DNA of 64,000 bases from Brachybacterium vulturis (GCF_002407185.1 NZ_CP023563.1:1922001-1986000); one strand, 5' to 3'; counted from the stretch's first letter, positions 54,053 through 63,775 are shown. Made by a program: numbers and translations. Notes: generated from the letters alone by a model not told the origin.

Positions 54053-55861
54053 GTGAACACGACCCCCTCCCTCTTCTCCACGAGCTACCCCCGCCAGCCC
54101 TCCGAGGCGGCCGCGCGGTCGCTGCCCGTCGCGTACCCCGAGCGGGCCGCGTGGGGCACCGTCCCCAAGCTCCGGGCCTGGCAGGCCGAGGCTCTCGAGC
54201 TCTACCGCGACCGCGGCCCCAAGGACTTCCTGGCCGTCGCGACCCCCGGCGCCGGCAAGACCACCTTCGCGCTGCAGATCGCGGCGGCGCTGCTCGCCGA
54301 GGGCACCGTCCGCCGCATCACCGTGGTGGCCCCGACCGAGCACCTGAAGACCCAGTGGGCCGACGCCGCCGCCCGGGTCGGCATCTCCCTGGACCCGAAC
54401 TTCTCCAACGCCCAGGGCGCTCACGGTTCCCACTACCAGGGCGTCGCGGTGACCTATGCCCAGGTCGGCATGCATCCTGCGCTGCACCGCGCCCGTACCG
54501 AGGCCGACCGCACCCTGGTGATCCTCGACGAGATCCACCACGCGGGCGACGCCCGCACCTGGGGCGACGGGGTGCGAGACGCCTTCGACCCGGCCACGCG
54601 CCGACTGGCCCTGACCGGGACCCCGTTCCGCTCCGACGATTCACAGATCCCCTTCGTCACCTACGAGCAGGATGGTGAGGGCTTCCTGCGCTCGAAGGCG
54701 GACTTCACCTACGGCTACGGCGAGGCGCTGCGCGACCACGTGGTGCGCCCGGTGCTGTTCATGACCTACTCGGGGCGCATGCACTGGCGCACCAAGGCGG
54801 GGGACGAGGTCTCCGCGCAGCTCGGTGCGCTGGAGACCAAGGACATCACCCAGCAGGCCTGGCGCACCGCGCTGGATCCGAAGGGGGAGTGGATCCAGTC
54901 CGTCCTCTCCGCCGCCGATCGCCGCCTCACCGAGGTGCGCCGCCATGTGCCCGATGCCGGTGGCCTGGTGATCGCCACCGATCAGAAGGCCGCCCGCTCC
55001 TACGCCGAGACCCTCCAGGACCTCACCGGGCAGGTGCCCACCGTGGTCCTCTCCGACGATGTCGGGGCCGGCACGCGGATCGAGGGGTTCGCGGAGTCCG
55101 AGGACCGCTGGATGGTGGCCGTGCGCATGGTCTCCGAGGGCGTGGACGTGCCGCGGCTGGCCGTGGGCGTCTACGCCACCTCCACCTCCACCCCGATGTT
55201 CTTCGCCCAGGCCGTCGGCCGCTTCGTGCGCTCCCGGACCCGCGGTGAGACCGCGAGCGTCTTCCTGCCCACGGTGCCGATCCTGATGGGGCACGCCGCC
55301 GAGATGGAGGCCGAGCGCGACCACGTGCTGGATCGCCGTCCGAAGACGGGCGACGAGGAGACCGGGCTCGACGAGAGCCTCATCGAGCAGGCGAACCGGC
55401 CCGAGCAGGCCGCTGATCAGCTGGAGATGAGCTTCGAGGCGCTCGAGTCCGAGGCGTCCTTCGACCGGGTCCTGTTCGACGGCGGCGAGTACGGCGCCGG
55501 CGGCACGATCGGCTCCGAGGACGAGCAGGAGTTCCTGGGCATCCCCGGCCTGCTGGACGCCGACCAGATGCGCACCGTGCTCCAGCAGCAGCAGGCCCAG
55601 CAGCAGGCCCGGCGCCAGAAGAACAGTCACGCGAACACGCCGGTCACGCCCGGCGTCGTCGACCACCGGCAGCTGATGGACCTGCGCAAGGAGCTCAGCA
55701 CGCTGGTCTCCGCCTGGGCGAAGAAGTCCGGCGCTCCGCACGGCTCGGTGCACAACACGCTGCGCAGCCGCAGCGGGGGACCGGCCGTCGCCCAGGCGAG
55801 CGCCGAGCAGATCCAGGAGCGGATCGGGATCGTGCGCGGCTGGTTCGTCGGTCGCCGCTGA
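54053..55861 (+). CDS. DEAD/DEAH box helicase (SF2)
   Basis: 602 residues from GTG 54053. Walker A ATPGAGKTT is at 63-71, DEIHH at 159-163 and a SAT-like TGTPFRSDD. The second RecA domain has VSEGVDVPRLAVGVYATSTS with FFAQAVGRFVR (motif VI). C-terminal helical region to residue 602 rich in Gln. This is a typical actinobacterial SF2 helicase resembling the type III restriction helicase class. Substrate unknown. The frame also continues upstream to 53894 but overlaps the DUF3039 gene. Confidence 0.9.
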   Translation: MNTTPSLFSTSYPRQPSEAAARSLPVAYPERAAWGTVPKLRAWQAEALELYRDRGPKDFLAVATPGAGKTTFALQIAAALLAEGTVRRITVVAPTEHLKTQWADAAARVGISLDPNFSNAQGAHGSHYQGVAVTYAQVGMHPALHRARTEADRTLVILDEIHHAGDARTWGDGVRDAFDPATRRLALTGTPFRSDDSQIPFVTYEQDGEGFLRSKADFTYGYGEALRDHVVRPVLFMTYSGRMHWRTKAGDEVSAQLGALETKDITQQAWRTALDPKGEWIQSVLSAADRRLTEVRRHVPDAGGLVIATDQKAARSYAETLQDLTGQVPTVVLSDDVGAGTRIEGFAESEDRWMVAVRMVSEGVDVPRLAVGVYATSTSTPMFFAQAVGRFVRSRTRGETASVFLPTVPILMGHAAEMEAERDHVLDRRPKTGDEETGLDESLIEQANRPEQAADQLEMSFEALESEASFDRVLFDGGEYGAGGTIGSEDEQEFLGIPGLLDADQMRTVLQQQQAQQQARRQKNSHANTPVTPGVVDHRQLMDLRKELSTLVSAWAKKSGAPHGSVHNTLRSRSGGPAVAQASAEQIQERIGIVRGWFVGRR

Positions 55862-56063
55862 CCAATGCGTGCCCGGTATCGGGCGGGCATGGCCGACTGC
55901 TGGCGGGTGAGCGGCCTCTATGCCACTGCTGCCGCAGAGGTCGCACCTGCGCCCGTGACCGACCGACGAGCTGCGGTCCGGACCGCTCGAAGCGGCCGCT
56001 GGGCTCCATGCACGTCCGCGGCGACGACCGCGCGACCGCAGGTCCGACTCGCGCCCGTGGTTC

Positions 56064-57443
56064 TCAGCGCAGTACGCGTGCGGCCTCGCCCCCATCGGTG
56101 ATGGTGGGGATAGCGGCCGGGCCGTCGGGGCCGTCATCGGCGGACAGGCCCAGTTCGGCGACCGAGACGGCATGCTGTGCGCGTGCGGCCTCGACCCGCG
56201 CCGGGGCGCGCAGGTCCTCGACGAGCTCGCCGCCGAGGATCAGCGGCTGCTGCAGCGGCCGCAGCGAGGTGCGCGTCCAGTCGGGGCTCGACGCTCCGGA
56301 GGTCAGCTCCGCGGTCAGCTCCCGCTCGAACTCGGCGACCTCCGCCTCGCCGGGCAGCACCAGCTCGGCGTGGGCGTGCTCGCCCACCCGCATGCGGTAG
56401 GCGGCCTTGCCGGCGCCGAGGGTGGCCTTGTCGGTGGAGCGCTTCCCGACGGGCTGCATCCGTCCGTCGGCGCCTTCGCGCTCGACCAGCTTGAAGACGA
56501 AGCCGGGGGCGGGGTGGCCGCCGCCGGTGACCAGACGGGTGCCGATCCCGTAGCCGTCCAGCGGGACGTCCTTCAGCTCCTCGAGGCGATGCTCGTCCAG
56601 ATCGCCGGTCGCGGTGATCCGGGTGCCCCTCGCGCCGAGGGAGTCCAGCAGTGCCCGCACACGTCCCGCCTGGGCGGCGAGATCCCCGGAGTCCAGGCGC
56701 ACCGCCCCCAGGCCGGGCCCGGCCAGTTCGACCGCGCTGCGCACCGCCGTCTCGACGTCGTAGGTGTCCACCAGCACCGTCGTCCCGCTGCCCTGGGAGG
56801 CCAGCTGCGCCCGGAAGGCGTCCTCCTCGGTGTCGAACAGGAGCGTGAAGGCATGCGCGGCGGTGCCCGCGACCGGGACCCGGTAGTGCGCGCCCGCGGC
56901 GAGGTTCGAGGTGGAGGCGAAGCCCACGATGTACGCGGCGCGAGCCGCGGCGATCGCGCCGTCCTCGTGGACCCGCCGCCCGCCCATCTCGATGCAGGGC
57001 CGGCCGCGCGCGGCGGTGATCATCCGCGCTCCCGCCGAGGCGACGCCGCTGTCGTGGTTCAGGATCGACAGCACCACCGTCTCCAGCAGCACCGCGTTCT
57101 CGAAGGTCCCCTCGATCCGCAGCACGGGGGAGTTCGGGAAGTACAGCTCACCCTCCGCATAGCCGTGCACATCACCGGTGAAGCGGTACTCGGCCAGGTG
57201 CTCGAGGGTCTCCTCCCTCAGCACCCCGGCCCTGCGCAGGTAGCGCAGGTCCGCGTCGTCGAAGCGGAAGTCCGCGATCGCGTCGAGCACGCGGCCGGTG
57301 CCCGCGAGCGCGCCGTAGCGGCGACCCTCGGGCAGGGACCGGGTGAACACCTCGAAGACGCAGCGCCGCGAGGCGGTGCCGGCCTCGCGGGCGGCCTCCA
57401 GCATCGTCAGCTCGTAGAGGTCGGTGAGCAGGGCAGAAGTCAC
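56064..57443 (-). CDS. pncB: Nicotinate phosphoribosyltransferase
   Basis: 459 residues from GTG 57443. ALLTDLYELTMLEAAREAGT at the start, FTRSLPEGRRYGALAGTGRV, the FASTSNLAAG loop, and LDSGDLAAQAGRVRALLDSL with GIGTRLVTGG match NAPRTase. It makes nicotinate mononucleotide for NAD salvage. GTG 57452 is also in frame, but the -10-like TACGGT at 57456-57451 overlaps it, so I prefer 57443. Convergent to the helicase, divergent to clpS, as in Mycobacterium. Confidence 0.95.
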   Translation of the reverse strand: MTSALLTDLYELTMLEAAREAGTASRRCVFEVFTRSLPEGRRYGALAGTGRVLDAIADFRFDDADLRYLRRAGVLREETLEHLAEYRFTGDVHGYAEGELYFPNSPVLRIEGTFENAVLLETVVLSILNHDSGVASAGARMITAARGRPCIEMGGRRVHEDGAIAAARAAYIVGFASTSNLAAGAHYRVPVAGTAAHAFTLLFDTEEDAFRAQLASQGSGTTVLVDTYDVETAVRSAVELAGPGLGAVRLDSGDLAAQAGRVRALLDSLGARGTRITATGDLDEHRLEELKDVPLDGYGIGTRLVTGGGHPAPGFVFKLVEREGADGRMQPVGKRSTDKATLGAGKAAYRMRVGEHAHAELVLPGEAEVAEFERELTAELTSGASSPDWTRTSLRPLQQPLILGGELVEDLRAPARVEAARAQHAVSVAELGLSADDGPDGPAAIPTITDGGEAARVLR

Positions 57444-57450
57444 GGGGTCC

Positions 57451-57456
57451 ACCGTA
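57451..57456 (-). promoter_or_regulatory. -10-like hexamer for pncB
   Basis: On the minus strand TACGGT ends 7 nt before GTG 57443. It supports that start over GTG 57452. Confidence 0.45.
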
Positions 57457-57552
57457 ATGCGTGCGGGGGCGGCGCATGGTCGGGCGCGCCCCGTAGACTC
57501 GTCACCGCCGCATCCCGATCCTGGGGGTGCGGCTGGACTCAGGAGGATGTGC

Positions 57553-57876
57553 ATGCCGGTCGAGCTGTCGCGGGCAGACCCGGGAACCGAGTCGGCCACC
57601 GACCCCGCGGGCAGCGCGCAGGCGGTCCTGGAGGCCGACGGCCCCTGGTGCACCGTGGTCTGGAACGACCCCGTGAACCTCATGAGCTACGTCGAGTTCG
57701 TGTTCCGCCGCTACTTCGGCTACTCGCGCCTGGTGGCCGAGCAGCTGATGATGCAGGTCCATGAGGAGGGCCGCGCGATCGTCTCGCGCGGGTCCCGCGA
57801 GCGAGCGGAGACCGACGTGCAGGCGATGCACTCCTTCGGGCTCCAGGCCACGCTCGAGAAGGCGGGGGAGCGCTGA
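57553..57876 (+). CDS. clpS: ATP-dependent Clp protease adaptor ClpS
   Basis: 107 residues from ATG 57553, which is 6 nt after AGGAGG (57541-57546); ATG 57547 abuts the AGGAGG and is less likely. WCTVVWNDPVNLMSYVEFVF, the FGYSRLVAEQLMMQVHEEGR helix and IVSRGSRERAETDVQAMHSF are the ClpS core with the N-degron pocket (N-D and H residues). It delivers N-end rule substrates to ClpCP. DUF2017 follows with a TGATG overlap. Confidence 0.95.
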   Translation: MPVELSRADPGTESATDPAGSAQAVLEADGPWCTVVWNDPVNLMSYVEFVFRRYFGYSRLVAEQLMMQVHEEGRAIVSRGSRERAETDVQAMHSFGLQATLEKAGER

Positions 57877-58511
57877 TGGCGCACGCATTCCGGCGTCGCA
57901 CGGACGGGACCATGGCCTGCCGGCTGGACGGCGAGGAGAAGGCGATCATCGCCCAGGTCGCCCAGGAGACGGCGGACCTGATCCGCGCGGACCTGGGGAT
58001 CGACGCCCACGGGGACGGGCTGCGCCGTGCCGCGCAGAGCGAGGACCCGCTGCGCCGACTCGAGGCCGAGTTCGCCGGTCGCGACGCCCGCGAACCCGCG
58101 GATGCCGCTGTCCGGCGCCTGTTCCCCGCGGCATCGGACGATCCGGACCTCGCGACCGAGTACCGGCGCCTGGCCCAGCAGGATCTCGCCGACGGCAAGC
58201 TCACCGACCTCCGCCTGGTGATGACGATCCTGGACCGCAGCGGCGGCGGACACGGCGAGGTCGTGATCGACGACGCCGAATCGATGGCGATGCTGCGGGC
58301 ACTGAACGACGTGCGGATCGTGCTGGCCGACAGACTGGGGCTCGAGCGCGACGGCGACTTCGACACCGTGCGGATGCTCCAGCAGATCGGGGATCAGGTC
58401 GAGGAGGCAGAGCCCGTGGGTGATGACGAGCACGTCGGCTCCGACATCGTCATCGCCGTCTACGAGCTGCTGTCCTGGCTGCAGGAGAGCCTCCTGCGAG
58501 CGCTGGACTAG
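57876..58511 (+). CDS. DUF2017 domain-containing protein
   Basis: 211 residues. [20 protein letters not shown], followed by helices with [39 protein letters not shown] and the C-terminal [20 protein letters not shown], fits DUF2017. It starts one base inside the clpS stop (TGATG). In actinobacteria this gene always follows clpS, which suggests a link to ClpS/ClpC function, but the role is not established. Confidence 0.9.
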   Translation: MAHAFRRRTDGTMACRLDGEEKAIIAQVAQETADLIRADLGIDAHGDGLRRAAQSEDPLRRLEAEFAGRDAREPADAAVRRLFPAASDDPDLATEYRRLAQQDLADGKLTDLRLVMTILDRSGGGHGEVVIDDAESMAMLRALNDVRIVLADRLGLERDGDFDTVRMLQQIGDQVEEAEPVGDDEHVGSDIVIAVYELLSWLQESLLRALD

Positions 58512-58574
58512 GCCCTGGCATGCACCGTCGGCCGTCTCCGCGCCGCGCCGGCGGATGTGACCGAACTGTGAAAC

Positions 58575-58593
58575 GGCACGCAGTGAGCGTGCC
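58575..58593. promoter_or_regulatory. Inverted repeat upstream of murI
   Basis: GGCACGCAGTGAGCGTGCC: 7-bp perfect arms with a 5-nt spacer, ending 27 nt before the murI -10-like hexamer, so it overlaps the likely -35 region. Candidate operator. Confidence 0.4.
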
Positions 58594-58620
58594 ATCACAG
58601 CAGTGGACGGCTGTCGAGAT

Positions 58621-58626
58621 TAGCCT
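58621..58626 (+). promoter_or_regulatory. -10-like hexamer TAGCCT for murI
   Basis: TAGCCT ends 7 nt before ATG 58634; leaderless layout. Confidence 0.5.
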
Positions 58627-58633
58627 TGGACGG

Positions 58634-59446
58634 ATGAACAACGCGCCGATCGGGATCTTCGACTCCGGAGTGGGCGGCCTCACGGTCGCCCGCGCCGTCC
58701 TCGACCAGCTGCCCCAGGAGGAGCTGGTCTACATCGGCGACACCGCGCACGGACCCTACGGGCCGCGCTCCATCGCCGAGGTGCGGTCGCTGGCGCTGAC
58801 GATCATGGACGAGCTGGTCGGGCACGGGGTGAAGATGCTCGTCATCGCCTGCAACACCGCCTCGGCGGCCGTGCTGCGCGACGCCCGCGAACGCTATGAG
58901 GTGCCGGTGGTCGAGGTGATCCAGCCGGCCGTGCGCCGTGCCGTCGCCGCCACCCGCAATCGCCGGGTCGGCGTGATCGCGACCCAGGGCACGGTCACCT
59001 CCCGCGCCTATGAGGACGCCTTCGCCGCCGCCCCCGAGCTGACGCTCACCACCCAGGCCTGCCCGCGCTTCGTCGAGTTCGTCGAGAACGGCGTGGTCAG
59101 CGGTCGGGACGTGGTCGAGGCGGCGAAGGAGTACCTGGCGCCGGTGAAGGCGGCGGGCGTGGACACCCTGGTGCTGGGCTGCACCCACTACCCGATGCTG
59201 GCGGGCCCGATCAGCTATGTGATGGGCCCGGACGTCACCCTGGTCTCCTCGGCCGAGGAGACCGCGCTGGATGTGTACGGGCACCTGCAGGCCGGTGAGC
59301 GGCTGCGGGAGACGGAGCGTCCGCCCCACCACGTCTTCGCCCAGACAGCGGTCGGCGCCGGCAGCGAGAACTTCGCCCGCCTCTCCCGCCGCTTCCTGGG
59401 ACCGACCTTCGACATGACCGGCAGCCTGCCGGTGGTCACGGCATGA
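58634..59446 (+). CDS. murI: Glutamate racemase
   Basis: 270 residues from ATG 58634. [31 protein letters not shown], the first catalytic Cys73 in IACNTASA and the second Cys183 in LGCTHYP are all present. It makes D-glutamate for peptidoglycan. The next gene (MBL fold) overlaps by ATGA, the same order as murI-Rv1339-rph-rdgB of Mycobacterium. Confidence 0.97.
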   Translation: MNNAPIGIFDSGVGGLTVARAVLDQLPQEELVYIGDTAHGPYGPRSIAEVRSLALTIMDELVGHGVKMLVIACNTASAAVLRDARERYEVPVVEVIQPAVRRAVAATRNRRVGVIATQGTVTSRAYEDAFAAAPELTLTTQACPRFVEFVENGVVSGRDVVEAAKEYLAPVKAAGVDTLVLGCTHYPMLAGPISYVMGPDVTLVSSAEETALDVYGHLQAGERLRETERPPHHVFAQTAVGAGSENFARLSRRFLGPTFDMTGSLPVVTA

Positions 59447-60249
59447 GGATCCACGTCATCGGCTGCAGCGGCAGCTTCGCCGGTCCCACCAGCGCCGCCT
59501 CCAGCTACCTCATCGAGCACGTGGATGCGGACGGCCGCCTCTGGCGGGTGCTCATGGATCTCGGCTCCGGTGCCTTCGGCCCCCTGCAGAACGTGATCGA
59601 TCCCGCTGATCTGGACGCGGTGATCATCTCCCACCTCCACCCCGACCACTACCTCGACCTCACCGGCCTCGAGGTGTTCTGGGCCTACCACTCGCGGACC
59701 GACCTGGGGAAGCTGCCGATCCACGGCCCCGCCGCGCTGCCCGATCGGGTCTCCGGGGTGCTGGGCCGCGAGGGCCACATCCCCGCCGGGGTGAGCGCCG
59801 CCCCCTTCGACTACCACACCCTGACCGACGGCCACCGATTCTCGATCGGGCCGCTGGAGATCGAGACCCGCGCGGTGCTGCACCCGGTCGAGGCCTACGG
59901 CTTCCGGCTCACCGCCGACGGGGTCACCTTCGCCTACTCGGGAGACACCGATTCCTGCGAGGCGCTGGACGAGCTCGCGGCCGGTGCCGACCTGTTCCTG
60001 TGCGAGGCCGGCTATATCGAGGGCCGCGACGACCGCTTCACCGGGGTCCACCTCACCGGGCGCCGGGCGGGCGAGGCCGCCGCCCGTGCGGGAGTCGGTC
60101 GGCTCGCCCTGACCCACATCCCGGCCTGGACCGATCCCGGAATCCCGCTCGCCGAGGCGCGCGCGGTGCACACCGGCCCGATCACGATGGTCCAGCCGAT
60201 GGATATCTTCGACGTGTCCTGCTCTTCGACCGAGGAAGGAGCTCCGTGA
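59443..60249 (+). CDS. MBL fold metallo-hydrolase (Rv1339-type phosphodiesterase)
   Basis: 268 residues. Metal-binding motif [10 protein letters not shown], the [15 protein letters not shown] Asp and the C-terminal [11 protein letters not shown] His are conserved. N-terminal [18 protein letters not shown] is typical of the Rv1339 subfamily, reported as an atypical class II cAMP phosphodiesterase. The gene is coupled to murI and rph by overlap, so it may act with envelope or nucleotide turnover. Activity here is inferred from family. Confidence 0.88.
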   Translation: MRIHVIGCSGSFAGPTSAASSYLIEHVDADGRLWRVLMDLGSGAFGPLQNVIDPADLDAVIISHLHPDHYLDLTGLEVFWAYHSRTDLGKLPIHGPAALPDRVSGVLGREGHIPAGVSAAPFDYHTLTDGHRFSIGPLEIETRAVLHPVEAYGFRLTADGVTFAYSGDTDSCEALDELAAGADLFLCEAGYIEGRDDRFTGVHLTGRRAGEAAARAGVGRLALTHIPAWTDPGIPLAEARAVHTGPITMVQPMDIFDVSCSSTEEGAP

Positions 60250-61004
60250 GCTCTTCGACCCAGACCCCCACCGGCGACCGCATCGACGGCCGCACCCCCG
60301 ATCAGCTGCGCGAGGTGCGCATCACCCGAGGTTGGCTCGACCAGGCGGAGGGCAGCGCGCTGATCGAGTTCGGCCGCACCCGCGTGCTGTGCGCCGCCTC
60401 CTTCACCGCCGGGGTGCCGCGCTGGAAGCAGGGCTCCGGCTCCGGCTGGGTGACTGCGGAGTACGCGATGCTCCCGCGCGCCACCAACACCCGGTCCCCG
60501 CGCGAGTCGGTCAAGGGGAAGATCGGTGGGCGCACCCATGAGATCTCCCGACTGATCGGTCGCTCCCTGCGCGCGGTCATCGACCTCGACGCCCTGGGCG
60601 AGAACACGATCCAGCTCGACTGCGACGTGCTGCAGGCCGACGGCGGCACCCGCACCGCGGCGATCACCGGTGCCTACGTGGCGCTCGCCGACGCGATCAG
60701 CTGGGGCAAGCAGCACACCTCGCTGCCGGCCGCCTCCCAGGTGCTCACCGACTCGGTGAGCGCCATCAGCGTCGGCATCGTCGGCGGCCGACCGCTGCTG
60801 GACCTCGAGTACCGCGAGGACGTCGAGGCCGAGACCGATATGAACGTCGTGGTCACCGGCTCCGGCTCCTTCGTCGAGGTGCAGGGCACTGCAGAGGGCG
60901 CACCCTTCGACCGCACCGAGCTGGGGGCGCTGCTGGACCTGGCCACCGGCGGCTGCGCGGATCTCGCGAAGATCCAGCGAGACGTCCTCGCCGAGCAGCG
61001 ATGA
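60246..61004 (+). CDS. rph: Ribonuclease PH
   Basis: 252 residues from GTG 60246, overlapping the previous stop (GTGA). [39 protein letters not shown], the [20 protein letters not shown] phosphate region and [19 protein letters not shown] are conserved. It trims tRNA 3' ends by phosphorolysis. Confidence 0.96.
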   Translation: MSSSTQTPTGDRIDGRTPDQLREVRITRGWLDQAEGSALIEFGRTRVLCAASFTAGVPRWKQGSGSGWVTAEYAMLPRATNTRSPRESVKGKIGGRTHEISRLIGRSLRAVIDLDALGENTIQLDCDVLQADGGTRTAAITGAYVALADAISWGKQHTSLPAASQVLTDSVSAISVGIVGGRPLLDLEYREDVEAETDMNVVVTGSGSFVEVQGTAEGAPFDRTELGALLDLATGGCADLAKIQRDVLAEQR

Positions 61005-61648
61005 CTGCACCGCAGACCGCGATCCCGGTCGGGGCGACGGTGATCCTGGCCTCGCACAATGCCAAGAAGCTGACCGAGTTGCAGAGGATCGTCACCGCTG
61101 CGGTCCCCGGCCTGGCGCCCGAGCAGATCATCTCCTCGGCCGGGATCGATCTGCCCGACGTGGTCGAGGACGCGGTCACCTTCGAGGGCAACGCCCTGCT
61201 GAAGGCGCGTTCGGCCGCCGCCGCGACCGGTCTGCTCGCCGTCGCCGACGACTCCGGCCTGTCGGTCGACGTGCTCGGAGGAGCGCCGGGGATCTTCTCC
61301 GCTCGCTGGAGCGGCCGGCACGGCGACGACGAGGCGAACAACGACCTGCTGCTGGCCCAGCTCGGCGACGTGCCGGACGCCCACCGCACCGCGCGCTTCG
61401 TGTGCGCGGCCGCGCTGGTCGCTCCCGACGGCGCCGAGGTCGTCGAGCGCGGGGAGATGGTCGGGATGCTGCTGCGGGAGCGCCGCGGTGCCGGCGGCTT
61501 CGGCTATGACCCGCTGTTCCAGCCGGAGGGGGAGAGCCGCTCCGCGGCGGAGCTCAGCCCGCAGGAGAAGGACGCGATCTCTCATCGCGGCAGGGCCTTC
61601 CGGGCGCTCGCCGGGCACGTGGCGCAGCTGATCGGCGCTGCGGGCTGA
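61001..61648 (+). CDS. rdgB: XTP/dITP pyrophosphatase (RdgB/HAM1)
   Basis: 215 residues. [57 protein letters not shown] and FGYDPLF are family motifs. It hydrolyses ITP and XTP to keep non-canonical purines out of nucleic acids. Overlaps rph by ATGA; the strong hairpin at 61677 ends the murI-rdgB operon. Confidence 0.95.
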   Translation: MTAPQTAIPVGATVILASHNAKKLTELQRIVTAAVPGLAPEQIISSAGIDLPDVVEDAVTFEGNALLKARSAAAATGLLAVADDSGLSVDVLGGAPGIFSARWSGRHGDDEANNDLLLAQLGDVPDAHRTARFVCAAALVAPDGAEVVERGEMVGMLLRERRGAGGFGYDPLFQPEGESRSAAELSPQEKDAISHRGRAFRALAGHVAQLIGAAG

Positions 61649-61676
61649 GGAGTCGGCACCCGGCACGATGACGAGA

Positions 61677-61714
61677 GCGGCCCCGGTCCGGAGGAACCTC
61701 CGGACCGGGGCCGC
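61677..61714. terminator. Strong hairpin between rdgB and the Nudix gene
   Basis: 18-bp perfect palindromic stem (61677-61694 with 61697-61714), 2-nt centre. Bidirectional terminator between convergent operons. Confidence 0.7.
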
Positions 61715-61729
61715 AGCCACGAGTCGTGG

Positions 61730-62272
61730 TCAGACGGCGCCGACGTGGGCGAGGGCGCGCCGGACCAGCAGGTCCCGGCCGCCCTCCATCTCCTCCAGCG
61801 GCGAGGACCGGGCCAGCAGCTCGTCGATGCCGAACCAGGTCAGCTCCAGCGCATCCTCCTGCGGCGCGGTCTCTCCGTCGATCGGCACCACGTAGGCCAT
61901 CGAGATCGCGTGCTGGCGCGGATCGTGGAACGGGGAGACCCCCGGAGTGGGGAAGTACTCGGCGACCGTGAACGGCACCGGGGAGACGGGGATGCGCGGC
62001 ATCGCCATGGGCCCCAGATCCTTGTCGATGTGCCGGGCGATCGCTTCGCGGAGCGACTCGTGGATCAGCACCCGCCCGGAGACGATCGCGCGCACGATCC
62101 GTCCCGCACCGGAGGCGCGCAGCAGCAGCCCGATCTCCTCCACGGAGCCGTCCACGTCCGTGCGCACCGGGACGATGTCCAGATAGGGGATCGGCAGGCG
62201 GCGACGCAGCTCTGTCACCTGCTCGGGCTCGAACCACGAGCCCTCGGAATCCACGGCGGTGCGGCTGTTCAT
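61730..62272 (-). CDS. Nudix family protein, DUF4916 type, degenerate Nudix box
   Basis: 180 residues from ATG 62272. IPYLDIVPVRTDVDGSVEEI, VSGRVLIHESLREAIARHID and YVVPIDGETAPQEDALELTW fit DUF4916 (Nudix fold). The Nudix box GX5EX7REUXEEXGU reads G-RVLIH-E, then RHIDKDLGP: the catalytic Glu residues of REUXEE are His, Lys and Asp. So classic pyrophosphatase activity may be weak or altered. It overlaps the histidine phosphatase gene by 4 nt. Confidence 0.82.
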   Translation of the reverse strand: MNSRTAVDSEGSWFEPEQVTELRRRLPIPYLDIVPVRTDVDGSVEEIGLLLRASGAGRIVRAIVSGRVLIHESLREAIARHIDKDLGPMAMPRIPVSPVPFTVAEYFPTPGVSPFHDPRQHAISMAYVVPIDGETAPQEDALELTWFGIDELLARSSPLEEMEGGRDLLVRRALAHVGAV

Positions 62273-62952
62273 CGAGCGCCCTCCTCGGCGTCGGCAGATA
62301 TGGTCCTCGGCGCGCTGCGCCGATCCAGCGGTGTCAGCTCCCCCTTCGTCACGAAGAAGCGGGGGTTCTGCGCACGGGAGTCCATCGTGACCTGATTCTC
62401 CACCCTCTGCCCGGCGATCATCGAGACGGACCAGGTGGTCCCCTCGAGCTCGATCAGCGACAGGGTCGCGTTCGGGATCGACGGCAGCGGCTGCTCCATG
62501 ATCCCGGACAGCAGGAAGCGGATCAGTGTGCCGTGCCCGACCACCAGGACCTTCTGGCCCCGGTACTTCTCCTCGAGCGCCTCGAGCCCGTCGAATCCGC
62601 GGTCGGCGGCCTGCTGGGTGTCCTCGACGCCGGGGAAGTCGCGCTGCGGGTACTGCCTCTCCATCTCGGCGGCGGGTCGCCCCTCCGCCGCGCCCCAGTC
62701 GATCTCCCGCAGCCGGTCCTCGGTGCCGCCGAAGGGGATGTCGTGGTCCTCGCCGATGATCCGTGCGGTCTGCTCCGCCCGCTGCAGCGGCGAGGAGACC
62801 ACCACATCCCAGTCCACGGCCGGCAGGCCGTCGAAGGCGGCATGCGCCTGGGCGATGCCGGTCTCGTTCAAGGGGATGTCCGAGGAGCCCTGGAAGAGGT
62901 CCCGCAGATTGAAGTCCGTCTGTCCGTGGCGGACCAGTCCGAACAAGGTCAT
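62269..62952 (-). CDS. Histidine phosphatase (RHG) family protein
   Basis: 227 residues from ATG 62952 with AGGAGA upstream. The RHG motif is LVRHGQTDFN with the catalytic His, DWDVVVSSPLQRAEQTARII, the acid in REIDWGAAEG and the second His in VVGHGTLIRFLL are intact. Family members act on phosphoglycerate, nucleotides or sugar phosphates. Coupled to the Nudix gene. In M. tuberculosis MutT1 a Nudix and a histidine phosphatase domain are fused, so the pair may work in sequence here. Confidence 0.92.
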   Translation of the reverse strand: MTLFGLVRHGQTDFNLRDLFQGSSDIPLNETGIAQAHAAFDGLPAVDWDVVVSSPLQRAEQTARIIGEDHDIPFGGTEDRLREIDWGAAEGRPAAEMERQYPQRDFPGVEDTQQAADRGFDGLEALEEKYRGQKVLVVGHGTLIRFLLSGIMEQPLPSIPNATLSLIELEGTTWSVSMIAGQRVENQVTMDSRAQNPRFFVTKGELTPLDRRSAPRTISADAEEGAR

Positions 62953-63130
62953 GGAGTGTCTCCTGGTCGCAGGGATGAGGCGTGCCCCCGGGGGAGAGGA
63001 CTGGATCCTCGTGCGCCGCCGTGCGAGCGATGATCTCTGGGCGGCCCGCTCCCGGTGGGGACCCGGAAGTTCCCAGTGTATCGGTGCCTCGATCCGTTCC
63101 TCTCGACCCGCGCGCGATGCTGGGTGGTGA

Positions 63131-63147
63131 GAAAGGCCCCCGGGCCT
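63131..63147 (-). terminator. Short hairpin after the lipoprotein gene
   Basis: On the minus strand AGGCC, loop CGGG plus G, GGCCT, then TTTCT. Short (5-6 bp) but followed by T residues. Confidence 0.35.
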
Positions 63148-63175
63148 CGGGCACCGGTCCGGTGATCTCACCGGT

Positions 63176-63775
63176 TCAGCGACGCTGCAGCAGGTAGAGG
63201 TACCCGCCGCCCACCGGGTTCTCCCAGACCATCGTGTCGGCCTCCCACGCCAGCACGGTATAGCCGTAGTCTCCGGCGCCCCACTCGATCCTGGTGCCGT
63301 TCAGCACCACATCCGTGGCATTCTCCTGGTGCTCCGTGGCGCCGGGAACATGCTGGCAGTAGAGCATGCGATCCGGCGCGGGGAAGACGAACCGGTGATC
63401 GTTGGTCACTTCGTCGAAACCCGACCCCTCATCGGTATGGGTGTGCGGCCACGCTCCGATCACGACCTCTGCGAGCTCACCATCCTGTGCATCCGTCGCG
63501 TCAGCGGCGCCGGTGATCCTCGGTGAATCCCACTCACAGGCTTCTTCCTGGGAGGGCTTCTCGCCCGCTTCCGCGGGTGGTTCCTCGTCTGGGGTCGAGT
63601 CCGTCTCCTGCGCAGAGCTGGGTTCCTGCGCAGCGCTGGGTGGTGTGGGGGTTCCTCCGTCGATCTGCGGCGTGCTCTCCGACGCGCAGCTCGCCAGCAC
63701 ACATGCGGCAGCGGCAGCCAGGGCGAACGCTGCGACGTGCCGCCTGTTTCCCCGTGATTTCGCTGTGCGACCCAT
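63176..63775 (-). CDS. Hypothetical lipoprotein
   Basis: 199 residues from ATG 63775 with AGGGG about 6 nt upstream. Signal helix AAFALAAAAACVLASCASES has a lipobox LASC at about residue 30. A Pro/Ser/Glu/Thr-rich linker of about 45 residues follows, then a small folded domain with two Cys (EACEWDSPRITGAAD and DRMLYCQHVPGA). No family is recognised. Probably attached to the outer face of the membrane. Confidence 0.75.
   Translation of the reverse strand: MGRTAKSRGNRRHVAAFALAAAAACVLASCASESTPQIDGGTPTPPSAAQEPSSAQETDSTPDEEPPAEAGEKPSQEEACEWDSPRITGAADATDAQDGELAEVVIGAWPHTHTDEGSGFDEVTNDHRFVFPAPDRMLYCQHVPGATEHQENATDVVLNGTRIEWGAGDYGYTVLAWEADTMVWENPVGGGYLYLLQRR

Noticed and set aside
55900-56040. CDLCG-containing frame on the minus strand between helicase and pncB
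   Set aside because: The rest of the frame is not protein-like and there is no start context; a chance Cys cluster.
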